From assembly GCF_037482405.1 (NCBI RefSeq), contig NZ_JBBHZZ010000001.1, forward strand, positions 310,001-374,000: 64,000 bases of DNA. Reading direction: 5' to 3'. A program made the position numbers and the translations under genes. Of this stretch, positions 8,015 to 14,856 are shown piece after piece. The notes beneath the pieces are model-generated. The model worked only from the letters and a program-made list of their open reading frames with translations. It did no database searches and was not told the origin of the DNA. Position 1 is the first letter of the stretch, and the number at the start of each line of letters is the position of its first letter. The DNA comes from Pseudokineococcus marinus (GTDB lineage: Bacteria; Actinomycetota; Actinomycetes; Actinomycetales; Quadrisphaeraceae).

Positions 8015-8575
8015 ATGACGCTGCTGCGCTACTGGATCAACGCCTCGCTCGACGGCTTCATCGCCGATGCCGAGGGACGCTTCGACTGGAGCGAGCCGGA
8101 CGCCGAGGTCCACGCCTTCTACAACGAGCAGGAGCGGGCCATCGGCACCCACCTGTACGGGCGCCGGCTCTACGAGACGATGAGCTACTGGGAGACCGCG
8201 CACGAGCAGCCCGAGCAGTCGCCGGTCGAGGAGGAGTACGGGCGCATCTGGCGGGCCGCCGACAAGGTCGTCTACTCCCGCACGCTCACCGAGGTGGGCA
8301 CCGCGCGGACCGAGCTCGTCCGCGGCTTCGACGCGGGCGACGTCGCCCGGCGCAAGGAGCGGGCCGACCGGGACATGAGCATCGGCGGCGCCGAGCTCGC
8401 CGCCGTCGCCCTGCGCGCGGGGCTCGTCGACGAGGTCGGCCTCGTCGTGCACCCGGTCGTCGTGGGCGGCGGGACGCCGGCCCTCGCACCCGGTCTGCGC
8501 CTCGACCTCGCGCTCGACGAGGAGCGCCGCCTGCCGGGAGGCCTGGTCTTCCTCCGCTACCGGGTCCGGCACTGA
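8015..8575 (+). CDS. Dihydrofolate reductase-like (RibD C-terminal) reductase
   Basis: 186 residues of the RibD-C/DHFR-like fold, with the usual opening WINASLDGFIAD, GTHLYGRRLYETMSYW and the nucleotide-binding MSIGGAELAAVALRAGLVDEV. Family members are NADPH-dependent reductases, mostly of unknown substrate; they are not essential folate-pathway FolA. An in-frame ATG at 7982 would add 11 residues, but neither start has a clear ribosome site; 8015 matches the family's usual N terminus. It lies 53 bases downstream of the SRPBCC gene in the same direction. Confidence 0.85.
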   Translation: MTLLRYWINASLDGFIADAEGRFDWSEPDAEVHAFYNEQERAIGTHLYGRRLYETMSYWETAHEQPEQSPVEEEYGRIWRAADKVVYSRTLTEVGTARTELVRGFDAGDVARRKERADRDMSIGGAELAAVALRAGLVDEVGLVVHPVVVGGGTPALAPGLRLDLALDEERRLPGGLVFLRYRVRH

Positions 8576-8618
8576 CCTCGCCGACCCGGCTCTGCCGTCG
8601 GCGTCGACGGCGCCGGGC

Positions 8619-8858
8619 TCACGCCGCGAGGTCGTGGGCGTCCGCGTGGTCGGCGGCGGGGACGGGGGCAGCGGCAGCCACGGGCTCCTCGGCCGCGCGG
8701 CGTCCCGCCACCTCGGACAGGTGCACCAGCGGCGCACCGCCGCGGCCCGCGCGGGGCGGGGCGACGACGTCGGCGGGCACGCCGCGCGCGAGCACCGGCG
8801 TGAGGGCGAGCAGGGCCACGAGCAGGACGGCGACGACGACGCACACGGTGGCGATCAC
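8619..8858 (-). CDS. Small single-pass membrane protein
   Basis: 79 residues: one N-terminal transmembrane helix (IATVCVVVAVLLVALLALTP), then a Pro/Ala-rich tail ending in His- and Asp-containing residues (DHADAHDLAA). The GTG at 8858 is preceded by GAGGAG at a good distance, which decides the start. No family recognised. Confidence 0.55.
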   Translation of the reverse strand: MIATVCVVVAVLLVALLALTPVLARGVPADVVAPPRAGRGGAPLVHLSEVAGRRAAEEPVAAAAPVPAADHADAHDLAA

Positions 8859-8986
8859 GACAGCTCCTCGGGACGGGCCGCCGGTGGTCCGGCGACGTCC
8901 CACGAGACTCCGCCTCGACGGCCGGCCGCGTCGTCGTGCCCGGGTCCGGTCCTGCCGGACCTCGGGCGTCAGACACCGGGGGGACG

Positions 8987-9226
8987 TCAGACAGCGGGTG
9001 GACGCGCGTCCCCGCCTGGTCGGAGAGCGGCCCGCCCGGGCGGCTCGCAGCCCGCGTCGGGCTCGGACCGGTGTGACGACCCGTCGTCGGCCGGCGCCCG
9101 GCGCCGGTCCTCGGCCAGCTCCTCGAGGGCGGTCGCGATCCGCTCGACCTTCCCGAGGAGGCTGATGACGACGCCGATGACGCCGACGAGCAGCGCCAGG
9201 TTGACGATGCCGGTGATGTCCGTCAT
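8987..9226 (-). CDS. Small membrane protein with predicted coiled coil
   Basis: 79 residues: one N-terminal transmembrane segment (IVNLALLVGVIGVVISLLG), a short amphipathic helix (VERIATALEELAEDRR) and a charged, Pro-rich tail. The ATG is exactly six bases after TAGGCT (9233-9238 read on this strand), the same leaderless arrangement seen for many larger genes here, which supports it being expressed. Function unknown. Confidence 0.6.
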   Translation of the reverse strand: MTDITGIVNLALLVGVIGVVISLLGKVERIATALEELAEDRRRAPADDGSSHRSEPDAGCEPPGRAALRPGGDARPPAV

Positions 9227-9313
9227 CGCCGGAGCCTAGGGACCGCCGCCGCCAGCGGTCGGGGATCCGGCGAGGACGTCCGCGGGCGCGCACGCCCGGG
9301 GCACCATGGCCGC

Positions 9314-9385
9314 GTGGACGTCGCACCGGAGGCACGAGCAGCGTCGTCGCCGGGGGCAGGCGCGGCGACGACGGCCCACCCATGA
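9314..9385 (+). CDS. Leader ORF upstream of APH-type kinase
   Basis: A 23-codon ORF beginning at GTG 9314, six bases after CACCAT (9302-9307), and ending at TGA 9383-9385, which overlaps the ATG of the next gene (ATGA). The peptide is Ala-rich with no recognisable domain. Its probable role is to bring ribosomes to the APH start, which has no ribosome-binding site of its own. Inferred from arrangement only. Confidence 0.45.
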   Translation: MDVAPEARAASSPGAGAATTAHP

Positions 9386-10161
9386 GCGGTGCTCGAGCGG
9401 CCGACGACGGCGACGCCCTGCCGGACGTCCAGGTCGTCGTCGCGCACCGGGCGCGCGCCACGCTGCGGGTCGGCGACGTCTTCCTGAAGGTCGACCCCGA
9501 CCGCGCGGGCATCGACGCCGAGGTCGCCGCGATGGCGGCTGTCGCCGTCCCCACCCCCCGGGTCCTCTGGCGCCGGCACCCGGTGCTGGCGATCGAGCGC
9601 GTCCCCGGCGCGGCGCTGGGCACCTTCGGCCAGCCCTCGCCCGTCGGCCCGGCCTCGTGGGTCGCGGCCGGGGCCGCCGTCCGGTCCGTCCACCGGACCC
9701 CGCTGCCGGGAAGAGCCGCCACCGCGCCGGTCGACGGGCTCGCTCGGCGGCTGGAGGAGGCGTGCGCGTGGTTCCTCGCCCACGACGTCGTCCCCGCCGA
9801 CGTCGTCCGGCGGAACCGCGAGCTGGCGCTCGTGGCGCTGCGCCCGCGCACCACGTGCTTCACGCACGGCGACCTGCAGCCCGACCACGTCTTCGTCGAG
9901 CACGACGTCGTCACCGGGGTCATCGACTGGTCCGGCGCCGGAGCCGGCGACCCGCTGCTCGACCTCGCCGTCCTCACGCTCGGCCACCCCGAGCACCTGG
10001 ACCACGTGGTCGACGGGTACGGCGGGGACGTCGACCGCGACGTCGTCCGGGCGTGGTGGGCCTTCCGCTGCCTCACGGCGGTCCCGTGGCTGGCCGAGCA
10101 CGGGTTCGGACCGCCCGGCGACTACCCCGAGACGGCCGTCCTCCTCGCGGCCGCGGGCTGA
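9382..10161 (+). CDS. Aminoglycoside phosphotransferase (APH) family kinase
   Basis: 259 residues with the kinase catalytic loop THGDLQPDHVF and metal-binding segment VIDWSGAGAGDPLLDLA. The N-terminal lobe is short, with a degenerate nucleotide-binding loop and a candidate ATP Lys in VFLKVDP. The family phosphorylates small molecules such as aminoglycosides, choline or macrolides; nothing here shows which. Resistance cannot be inferred. The start overlaps the stop of a 23-codon leader ORF. Confidence 0.85.
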   Translation: MSGARAADDGDALPDVQVVVAHRARATLRVGDVFLKVDPDRAGIDAEVAAMAAVAVPTPRVLWRRHPVLAIERVPGAALGTFGQPSPVGPASWVAAGAAVRSVHRTPLPGRAATAPVDGLARRLEEACAWFLAHDVVPADVVRRNRELALVALRPRTTCFTHGDLQPDHVFVEHDVVTGVIDWSGAGAGDPLLDLAVLTLGHPEHLDHVVDGYGGDVDRDVVRAWWAFRCLTAVPWLAEHGFGPPGDYPETAVLLAAAG

Positions 10162-10232
10162 CGCCGCCCGGCCCCAGGCAGCCCCTCGGCGGGCCGTCGC
10201 CCGGCGGCCGCACCGAGTCCCACCTCGCGCGT

Positions 10233-10308
10233 CGAGTCCGACGTCGCGCGCGTCCTGGCCGCCCACGGACCTGCGCGTCGTCGGACGCGAGCTCGAACGT
10301 CGGACTCG
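10233..10308. terminator. Inverted repeat between convergent APH and cbiO
   Basis: CGAGTCCGACGT (10233-10244) is complementary to ACGTCGGACTCG (10297-10308). The spacer is itself GC-rich and partly self-complementary. The position between convergent genes suits a bidirectional terminator. Nothing else was seen in 10162-10340. Confidence 0.5.
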
Positions 10309-10340
10309 TCGCACCGCCTGCGGGCCGCGATCGCCGCCCC

Positions 10341-11174
10341 TCAGCCCGGCGGCAGCGCGCGCGGGTCCAGGCCGAAGGGCAGCTCCAGGCGGTGGGCGCG
10401 CAGGAGCGCGTCGTCGGAGAGCAGGTCGCGCGTCGGACCGTCGGCGACGACGCGGCCCTCGTCGAGGAGCACCGCGCGCGGGCACATCTGCAGGGCGAAG
10501 GAGAGGTCGTGGGTGACGACGAGCTGCGTCGTCGCCAGGGCGGCGAGGACGTCGGCGAGCTCGCGCCGCCCCGCCGGGTCGAGGTTGGCCGTCGGCTCGT
10601 CGAGCACGAGCACCTCGGGGTCGGTGGCCAGCACGGTCGCGAGGGCCGCCCGGCGCCGCTGGCCCTGGGACAGGTGGTGCGGCGCGCGGTCGGCGACGTC
10701 GCCGAGCGCCACGTCGGCGAGCGCGCGGTCGACGCGGTCGCGCAGGTCCTCGCCCCGCAGGCCCGCGTTGGCGGGGCCGAAGGCGACGTCGTCCCCGACG
10801 GTCGGCAGGAAGAGCTGGTCGTCCGGGTCCTGCAGCACGACGCCGACCCGTCGGCGCACCTCGGGCAGCGTGCGGCGGGCCAGCTCGAGACCGCCGACGA
10901 CCACCCGCCCGGCGCCCGTCCCGCCCGCCACCGCGCCGAGGACGCCGACGAGGTGCAGGACGAGCGTCGTCTTCCCCGCGCCGTTGGGGCCGAGCAGGGC
11001 GACCCGCTCGCCGGGGGCGACCGCGAGGTCGACGCCGAAGAGCACCTGGCGCCCGTCGGGGTAGGCGAAGGCGAGGCCCTCGACGAGCAGCGACGGCGGG
11101 CCCTCGACGTCGGCGCTCACCCCACGACCCGCGCTCACCCGACCACCCGGGCTCACCCCACGACCCGGGCTCAC
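10341..11174 (-). CDS. cbiO: Cobalt/nickel ECF transporter ATP-binding subunit CbiO
   Basis: An ABC ATPase with Walker A GPNGAGKTT, Q-loop VLQDPDDQLF (the DPDDQ form is typical of ECF ATPases), signature LSQGQRRR and Walker B VLVLDEPT. It powers the CbiMQ module. GTG 11174 overlaps the cbiQ stop (GTGA) and gives 277 residues; three more in-frame GTG codons follow at 18-bp intervals (11156, 11138, 11120) within a tandem repeat. The catalytic domain starts after the last one, so any of the four could serve. No ribosome site settles the choice. Confidence 0.88.
   Translation of the reverse strand: MSPGRGVSPGGRVSAGRGVSADVEGPPSLLVEGLAFAYPDGRQVLFGVDLAVAPGERVALLGPNGAGKTTLVLHLVGVLGAVAGGTGAGRVVVGGLELARRTLPEVRRRVGVVLQDPDDQLFLPTVGDDVAFGPANAGLRGEDLRDRVDRALADVALGDVADRAPHHLSQGQRRRAALATVLATDPEVLVLDEPTANLDPAGRRELADVLAALATTQLVVTHDLSFALQMCPRAVLLDEGRVVADGPTRDLLSDDALLRAHRLELPFGLDPRALPPG
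11103..11174 (-). repeat. 18-bp in-frame tandem repeat over the cbiO start
   Basis: Three to four copies of an 18-bp unit, GTGAGC followed by Gly/Arg/Pro codons, cover the junction of cbiQ and cbiO. Each copy has a GTG start in the same frame, giving repeated VSPGRG-like hexapeptides if translated from the first. Confidence 0.7.
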
Positions 11175-11974
11175 CCCGCGACCCGCGCGGTCACGGCGAC
11201 GACGGCGGCCGCGGCCGGCACCGCGCAGGCCACCGCCCACTGCGCTGCGCTCGCGGGTCCGCCGCCGAGGCCCGGCACGGCGCCGGACCAACCGCGCAGG
11301 AGCATGGCCCGCTGCACGCGCTCGCCGCGCTCGTAGCCGCGGACGAACAGCGCCCCCGCCGCGCCCGCGACCGCGGGGAGGTGGCGCAGCCGCCGTCCAC
11401 CGCCGCGCAGGACCACGGCCGTCTGCAGGCGGCGCGCCTCGCCGACGAGGACCACGGAGTAGCGGACGGCGAAGGCGAGGACGAGCACCATCGAGCGCGG
11501 CAGCCGCAGGCGCTCGAGGCCGCCGAGCAGGTCCCGGGCCGGCGTCGTCGAGGCCAGCACGACGGCGGCGAGGACGCCCAGCGTCGCCTTCGCGAGGAGG
11601 GTGGCGCCGCCCTCGAGCCCCGCCCGCGACAGCGACAGGCCGAGGACCTCCACCCGCGGGCCCGTCGCCACGACCGGCAGCAGCAGGCAGAAGACGACGA
11701 CCGGCAGCTCCACGAGCATCCGCCGCGTCACGCGGCCCGCGGGCAGGCGCGCGGCCGCGACGACCCCGAGCACGAGCACCGCGCACGCGGCCAGCGCCCA
11801 CCAGGCGCCCGTCGGCACGGCCACGACCGCAGCCGCCAGGGCGGTGAGCGCCACGACCTTCGTCTGGGCGGGGAGGCGGTGCACCGGCGAGGTCGCCGCG
11901 CGCCCGGGCTCGGTCGGCGACGAGGACCGCAGGAGGACGGGCGCCGTCGGGGTCCGCTCCGCCGTCGTCGTCAC
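11171..11974 (-). CDS. cbiQ: Cobalt/nickel ECF transporter transmembrane subunit CbiQ
   Basis: 267 residues: a polar N terminus of ~35 residues, then four to five hydrophobic segments and the coupling region LLGGLERLRLPRSMVLVLAF with RYSVVLVGEARRLQTA, as in EcfT/CbiQ proteins. It couples ATP hydrolysis by CbiO to the metal-binding CbiM. GTG 11974 overlaps the cbiM stop (GTGA) and its own stop overlaps cbiO, so the three genes form one coupled operon. Confidence 0.88.
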   Translation of the reverse strand: MTTTAERTPTAPVLLRSSSPTEPGRAATSPVHRLPAQTKVVALTALAAAVVAVPTGAWWALAACAVLVLGVVAAARLPAGRVTRRMLVELPVVVFCLLLPVVATGPRVEVLGLSLSRAGLEGGATLLAKATLGVLAAVVLASTTPARDLLGGLERLRLPRSMVLVLAFAVRYSVVLVGEARRLQTAVVLRGGGRRLRHLPAVAGAAGALFVRGYERGERVQRAMLLRGWSGAVPGLGGGPASAAQWAVACAVPAAAAVVAVTARVAG

Positions 11975-13002
11975 GCCGTCGCGCGGCGCCGGCGGCGCGC
12001 CACGAGCCCCAGCGCGCCCGCCGCGACGAGGGCCGTCACGACGACGCCGGCGATCCCCGCGAGCGTGACGGCGAGCGCGCCCGGCACCCCGGCCACGGCG
12101 TAGTCGGCGAACGGGCCGGCGGCGACGGCGGAGTCGCTCGCCGCGCCGTCGAAGCCGACCAGGCCGGCGACGTGCTCGAGCCCGTCGGGGCTGCCGCTGG
12201 CGAGGAGGCTGACGCCGCCGGCGACGACGAGGCAGGCCAGCAGCGCGACGACGAGGGGACGGCGCCGGGCGCCTCCGGCGGCCGGTGCGTCGGCGTCGCG
12301 CGGCGTGGCGGGCACGCTGGTGCGCCGCCCGTCCGCGCCCACGACGACGAGCTCGCGCCGCGCGGGCGCCGCCGCGCGCACGAGGTCGGGGCGGGCGGCC
12401 ACGACCGCAGCGAGGACGGCTCCGGTGATGAGCGCCTCGCCGACGCCGATGAGGGCGTGCCAGCCGAGCATCGCCGCGGCCAAGGAGCCGAGGTCCACGG
12501 GCACGGCACCGCCGACGGCGTAGAGCCCGACGAAGACGAGCGCCGCCGCCGGGACCGACACCAGGCCGCCGAGGGCCGCCGCCGGGACGACGGACGACGG
12601 ACGCCGCGGCAGCACGGCCAGCGCGCCGCGCGTCACGAGGTGGCCGACGACGACGGTGACCACGGCGATGAGCAGCACGTTGGTGCCGAGCGCCGTCAGC
12701 CCGCCGTCGGCGAAGAGCAGCGCTTGGACGAGGAGGACGACCGTGAGGCACACCACCGCCGTCGCGGGGCCGACGAGGGCCGCGGCCAGCGCGCCGCCCA
12801 TGAGGTGGCCGCTCGTGCCGGCGCCGACGGGGAAGTTGACCATCTGGACGGCGAAGACGAAGGCCGACACGAGCCCGGGCAGCGCCGGGGACTCCTCGAC
12901 GTCGGCGCGCGCCCGGCGCAGGGCGACGCCGACGGCGCCGGCGCTGACGCCCGCGGTCGCCACGGAGGTGGTGAGGTCGAGGAAGCCGTCGGGGACGTGC
13001 AC
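11971..13002 (-). CDS. cbiM: CbiM metal-binding subunit fused to PDGLE/CbiN-like domain
   Basis: 343 residues. Starting at GTG 13002 gives the conserved N terminus M-HVPDGFLD; in CbiM the N-terminal amine and His2 bind Ni or Co, so this start is functionally required. TM helices with NFPVGAGTSGHLMGG and GWHALIGVGEALITG follow. From about residue 245 comes a CbiN-like domain with SGSPDGLEHVAG (PDGLE family) and a final TM helix ending RRRRRA. The fusion replaces separate cbiM and cbiN genes. GACGAT lies six bases before the start, suggesting a leaderless message. Confidence 0.9.
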   Translation of the reverse strand: MHVPDGFLDLTTSVATAGVSAGAVGVALRRARADVEESPALPGLVSAFVFAVQMVNFPVGAGTSGHLMGGALAAALVGPATAVVCLTVVLLVQALLFADGGLTALGTNVLLIAVVTVVVGHLVTRGALAVLPRRPSSVVPAAALGGLVSVPAAALVFVGLYAVGGAVPVDLGSLAAAMLGWHALIGVGEALITGAVLAAVVAARPDLVRAAAPARRELVVVGADGRRTSVPATPRDADAPAAGGARRRPLVVALLACLVVAGGVSLLASGSPDGLEHVAGLVGFDGAASDSAVAAGPFADYAVAGVPGALAVTLAGIAGVVVTALVAAGALGLVARRRRRATA

Positions 13003-13008
13003 CGGCGC

Positions 13009-13037
13009 ATCGTCGTCCCAGGTGCGACGACGTCGCA
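13009..13037 (-). promoter_or_regulatory. cbiM promoter with candidate Nur-like operator
   Basis: An inverted repeat TGCGACG-N-CGTCGCA (13023-13037) lies just upstream of the -10-like GACGAT (13009-13014). Read on the cbiM strand it is TTGCGA-N5-TCGCAC, close to the tTGCaa-N5-ttGCAA form I recall for the nickel regulator Nur. A Fur-family gene sits 0.9 kb away. No cobalamin riboswitch box was recognised here. Confidence 0.5.
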
Positions 13038-13171
13038 AGAAGCGGGGGGTGGCGGGTGGGTGACCGCCCGGTGTCCCCCCAGGGGCGTCCCCCCGTCGTC
13101 GCGAGCGGGCGACCGGCACGGGTCACCCGGCCGCTGCACCACGAGCACCACCGCAGCCCTACCGTTCGGGC

Positions 13172-13717
13172 GTGGTGCAGGACGCTGACGACATCACCGA
13201 GGCGACACCCGCGGACGCCCAGGCGTGCGCCGACATCTACGCCCACTACGTCAGGACCACGGCGGCCACCTTCGAGCTCGAGCCGCCCACTGCGGCCGAG
13301 ATGGGTGAGCGCATCAGCGCCGCCCAGGCCCGGCACGCGTGGCTGGTCCTGCGCCGCGAGGGAGTCGTGGTCGGTCACGCCTACGGCTCCACCTTCCGCG
13401 CCCGCCCCGCCTACCGGTGGTCCTGCGAGGTCAGCGCCTACCTCCACCATGACCACCGCGGGCGCGGCGGGGGCCGCGCCCTCTACACCGCCCTCCTGGC
13501 GCGGCTGGCGGCCCGGGGCCTGCGCACCGCGACCGCGGGAGTGGCGCTGCCCAACCCCGCCAGCCTCGCCCTGCACACCGCCCTGGGCTTCTCCGAGGTC
13601 GGCACCTTCCACCGGGTCGGCTGGAAGCTCGGCGCCTGGCACGACGTCACCTGGTTCGAACGGCCCCTGGCCGACCCGGGTGCCGACGCGACGGTCGCAC
13701 CGGACGAACCGCGCTGA
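13172..13717 (+). CDS. GNAT N-acetyltransferase, phosphinothricin acetyltransferase-like
   Basis: 181 residues of the GNAT fold. The N-terminal ATPADAQACADIYAHYVRTTAATFE and the later GFSEVGTFHRVGWKLGAWHDVTWFE closely follow PAT/YncA-type acetyltransferases. The acetyl-CoA pyrophosphate loop is HDHRGRGGGRALY. Members acetylate phosphinothricin, methionine sulfone or similar amines; substrate here is unproven. TACCGT (13160-13165) lies six bases before the GTG, a leaderless arrangement. Divergent from cbiM. Confidence 0.88.
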   Translation: MVQDADDITEATPADAQACADIYAHYVRTTAATFELEPPTAAEMGERISAAQARHAWLVLRREGVVVGHAYGSTFRARPAYRWSCEVSAYLHHDHRGRGGGRALYTALLARLAARGLRTATAGVALPNPASLALHTALGFSEVGTFHRVGWKLGAWHDVTWFERPLADPGADATVAPDEPR

Positions 13718-13931
13718 TCGAGGAGCCGGTGGCGGGCCCGACCCGTCGACGCGCCTCGCGGTCGCCCGGCCCGGCCCGGTGGAGGCGCTCGCGGCGGGAC
13801 GGGGCCGCGACGGTCCCACGACGCGCCGTCGGCCACGTCCGTCGGCAGGGCAGCCGGCCCCGGGGGCCCACCTCGGGCTCGGGCGGTGACGTCGCGCACC
13901 CGGTCGTCTGCCTCCTCGCTACCGTCGGGCC

Positions 13932-14399
13932 GTGAGCGGGCAGGGCCAACGTGACGCCGTGGCGCACGAGCGAGCGCGGGGCGCGCTGGACCTGGTGCGC
14001 GGGCGGGGCGGGCGCGTGACGACGGCGCGGCGCGCCGTGGTCACCGTGCTCGCGGGGACGGACGCCCACCTGTCGGCTGACGACGTCGCCGCGCGCGTGG
14101 AGGAGACGGCGCCCGGCGTCCACCGCGCGACCGTCTACCGCACCCTCGAGTCGCTGGCGGCCCTCGGCGTCGTCGAGCACGTGCACCTCGACCGCGGCCC
14201 GGTGGTCCACCACCTGGCGGCCGGGCCGGGACGGACGCACCTGCACGCGCGCTGCCAGCGGTGCGGCCGGGTCGAGGACGTCCCCGCCGACCTCCTCGAC
14301 GACGCGGGTGCGCGGCTCGCGCGCGAGGCCGGCTTCGCGCTCGACCCGGGGCACGTCGCCCTCTCCGGCACGTGCCGGGCCTGCGCCTCACCGACCTGA
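13932..14399 (+). CDS. Fur-family metalloregulator, probably Nur
   Basis: 155 residues: N-terminal winged helix with RVTTARRAVVTVLAGTDAHLSADDVA and VHRATVYRTLESLAALGVVEHV, then a metal-binding/dimer domain with THLHARCQRCG and GTCRACAS, a pair of CxxC motifs for structural zinc. Family members sense Fe, Zn, Ni or peroxide. The nearby nickel/cobalt ECF operon with a Nur-like operator suggests nickel, though Zur is also possible given the Zur-like box at 39593. TACCGT ends six bases before the GTG start (leaderless). Confidence 0.85.
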   Translation: MSGQGQRDAVAHERARGALDLVRGRGGRVTTARRAVVTVLAGTDAHLSADDVAARVEETAPGVHRATVYRTLESLAALGVVEHVHLDRGPVVHHLAAGPGRTHLHARCQRCGRVEDVPADLLDDAGARLAREAGFALDPGHVALSGTCRACASPT

Positions 14400-14428
14400 C
14401 GCACGTCGCGACGCACGGCACCCCGGGA

Positions 14429-14469
14429 CGACGACGGCCCCCACCCGCAGCGGGTGGGGGCCGTCGTCG
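14429..14469. terminator. Bidirectional terminator between fur-family gene and ptsH
   Basis: An 18-bp perfect stem (arms 14429-14446 and 14452-14469, containing GGCCCCCACCC) with a five-base loop, between two convergent genes. Confidence 0.85.
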
Positions 14470-14481
14470 CGGCAGCGAGGC

Positions 14482-14739
14482 TCAGGCGTCGAGGTCCTGG
14501 GCGACGAGGCCGGCGATCTCGGCGACGTGCGCCTCGTCGTCGCCCTCGACGGTGACCTCGGTGCCCTGCTCGGCGCCGAGCGTCATGATCATGAGGGCGG
14601 AGCCGGCGTCGACCGGCTCCTCGCCCTCGACGGCGAGGGTGATGTCGCTGCCGAGGTCGGCCGCGCGGGCGGCGATGACGGCGGCGGGGCGGGCGTGGAG
14701 GCCGACGGACGAGCCGACGGCGACGGTGGTGCTGGGCAC
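14482..14739 (-). CDS. ptsH: HPr phosphocarrier protein
   Basis: 85 residues with the HPr active-site motif GLHARPAA, phosphorylated His at residue 15, and a regulatory Ser region AGSALMIMTLGA. HPr passes phosphate from enzyme I (encoded divergently at 19216) to the fructose permease. Last gene of the fruR-fruK-fruABC-ptsH cluster; AGGAGG lies upstream of the ATG. Confidence 0.95.
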   Translation of the reverse strand: MPSTTVAVGSSVGLHARPAAVIAARAADLGSDITLAVEGEEPVDAGSALMIMTLGAEQGTEVTVEGDDEAHVAEIAGLVAQDLDA

Positions 14740-14797
14740 GGGGGGCCTCCTGGGTCGGGCTGGGGCGCGCGCGAGGGCGCGGTGGAGTGGCGGTGAT

Positions 14798-14839
14798 CCT
14801 CCCGGCCCGGACGGCGTGGCGCGCGGCCGGGCCGGGAGG
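14798..14839 (-). terminator. Hairpin between fructose permease gene and ptsH
   Basis: CCTCCCGGCCCGG (14798-14810) pairs with CCGGGCCGGGAGG (14827-14839). It could partly terminate transcription and set the ratio of permease to HPr, or protect the upstream mRNA. Confidence 0.55.
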
Positions 14840-14856
14840 GGTCCTGGTGCGCCGCC

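Noticed and set aside
13003..13170. Cobalamin riboswitch upstream of cbiM
   Set aside because: No B12-box-like sequence or conserved core was recognised; the start looks leaderless and an inverted repeat operator lies at the promoter.
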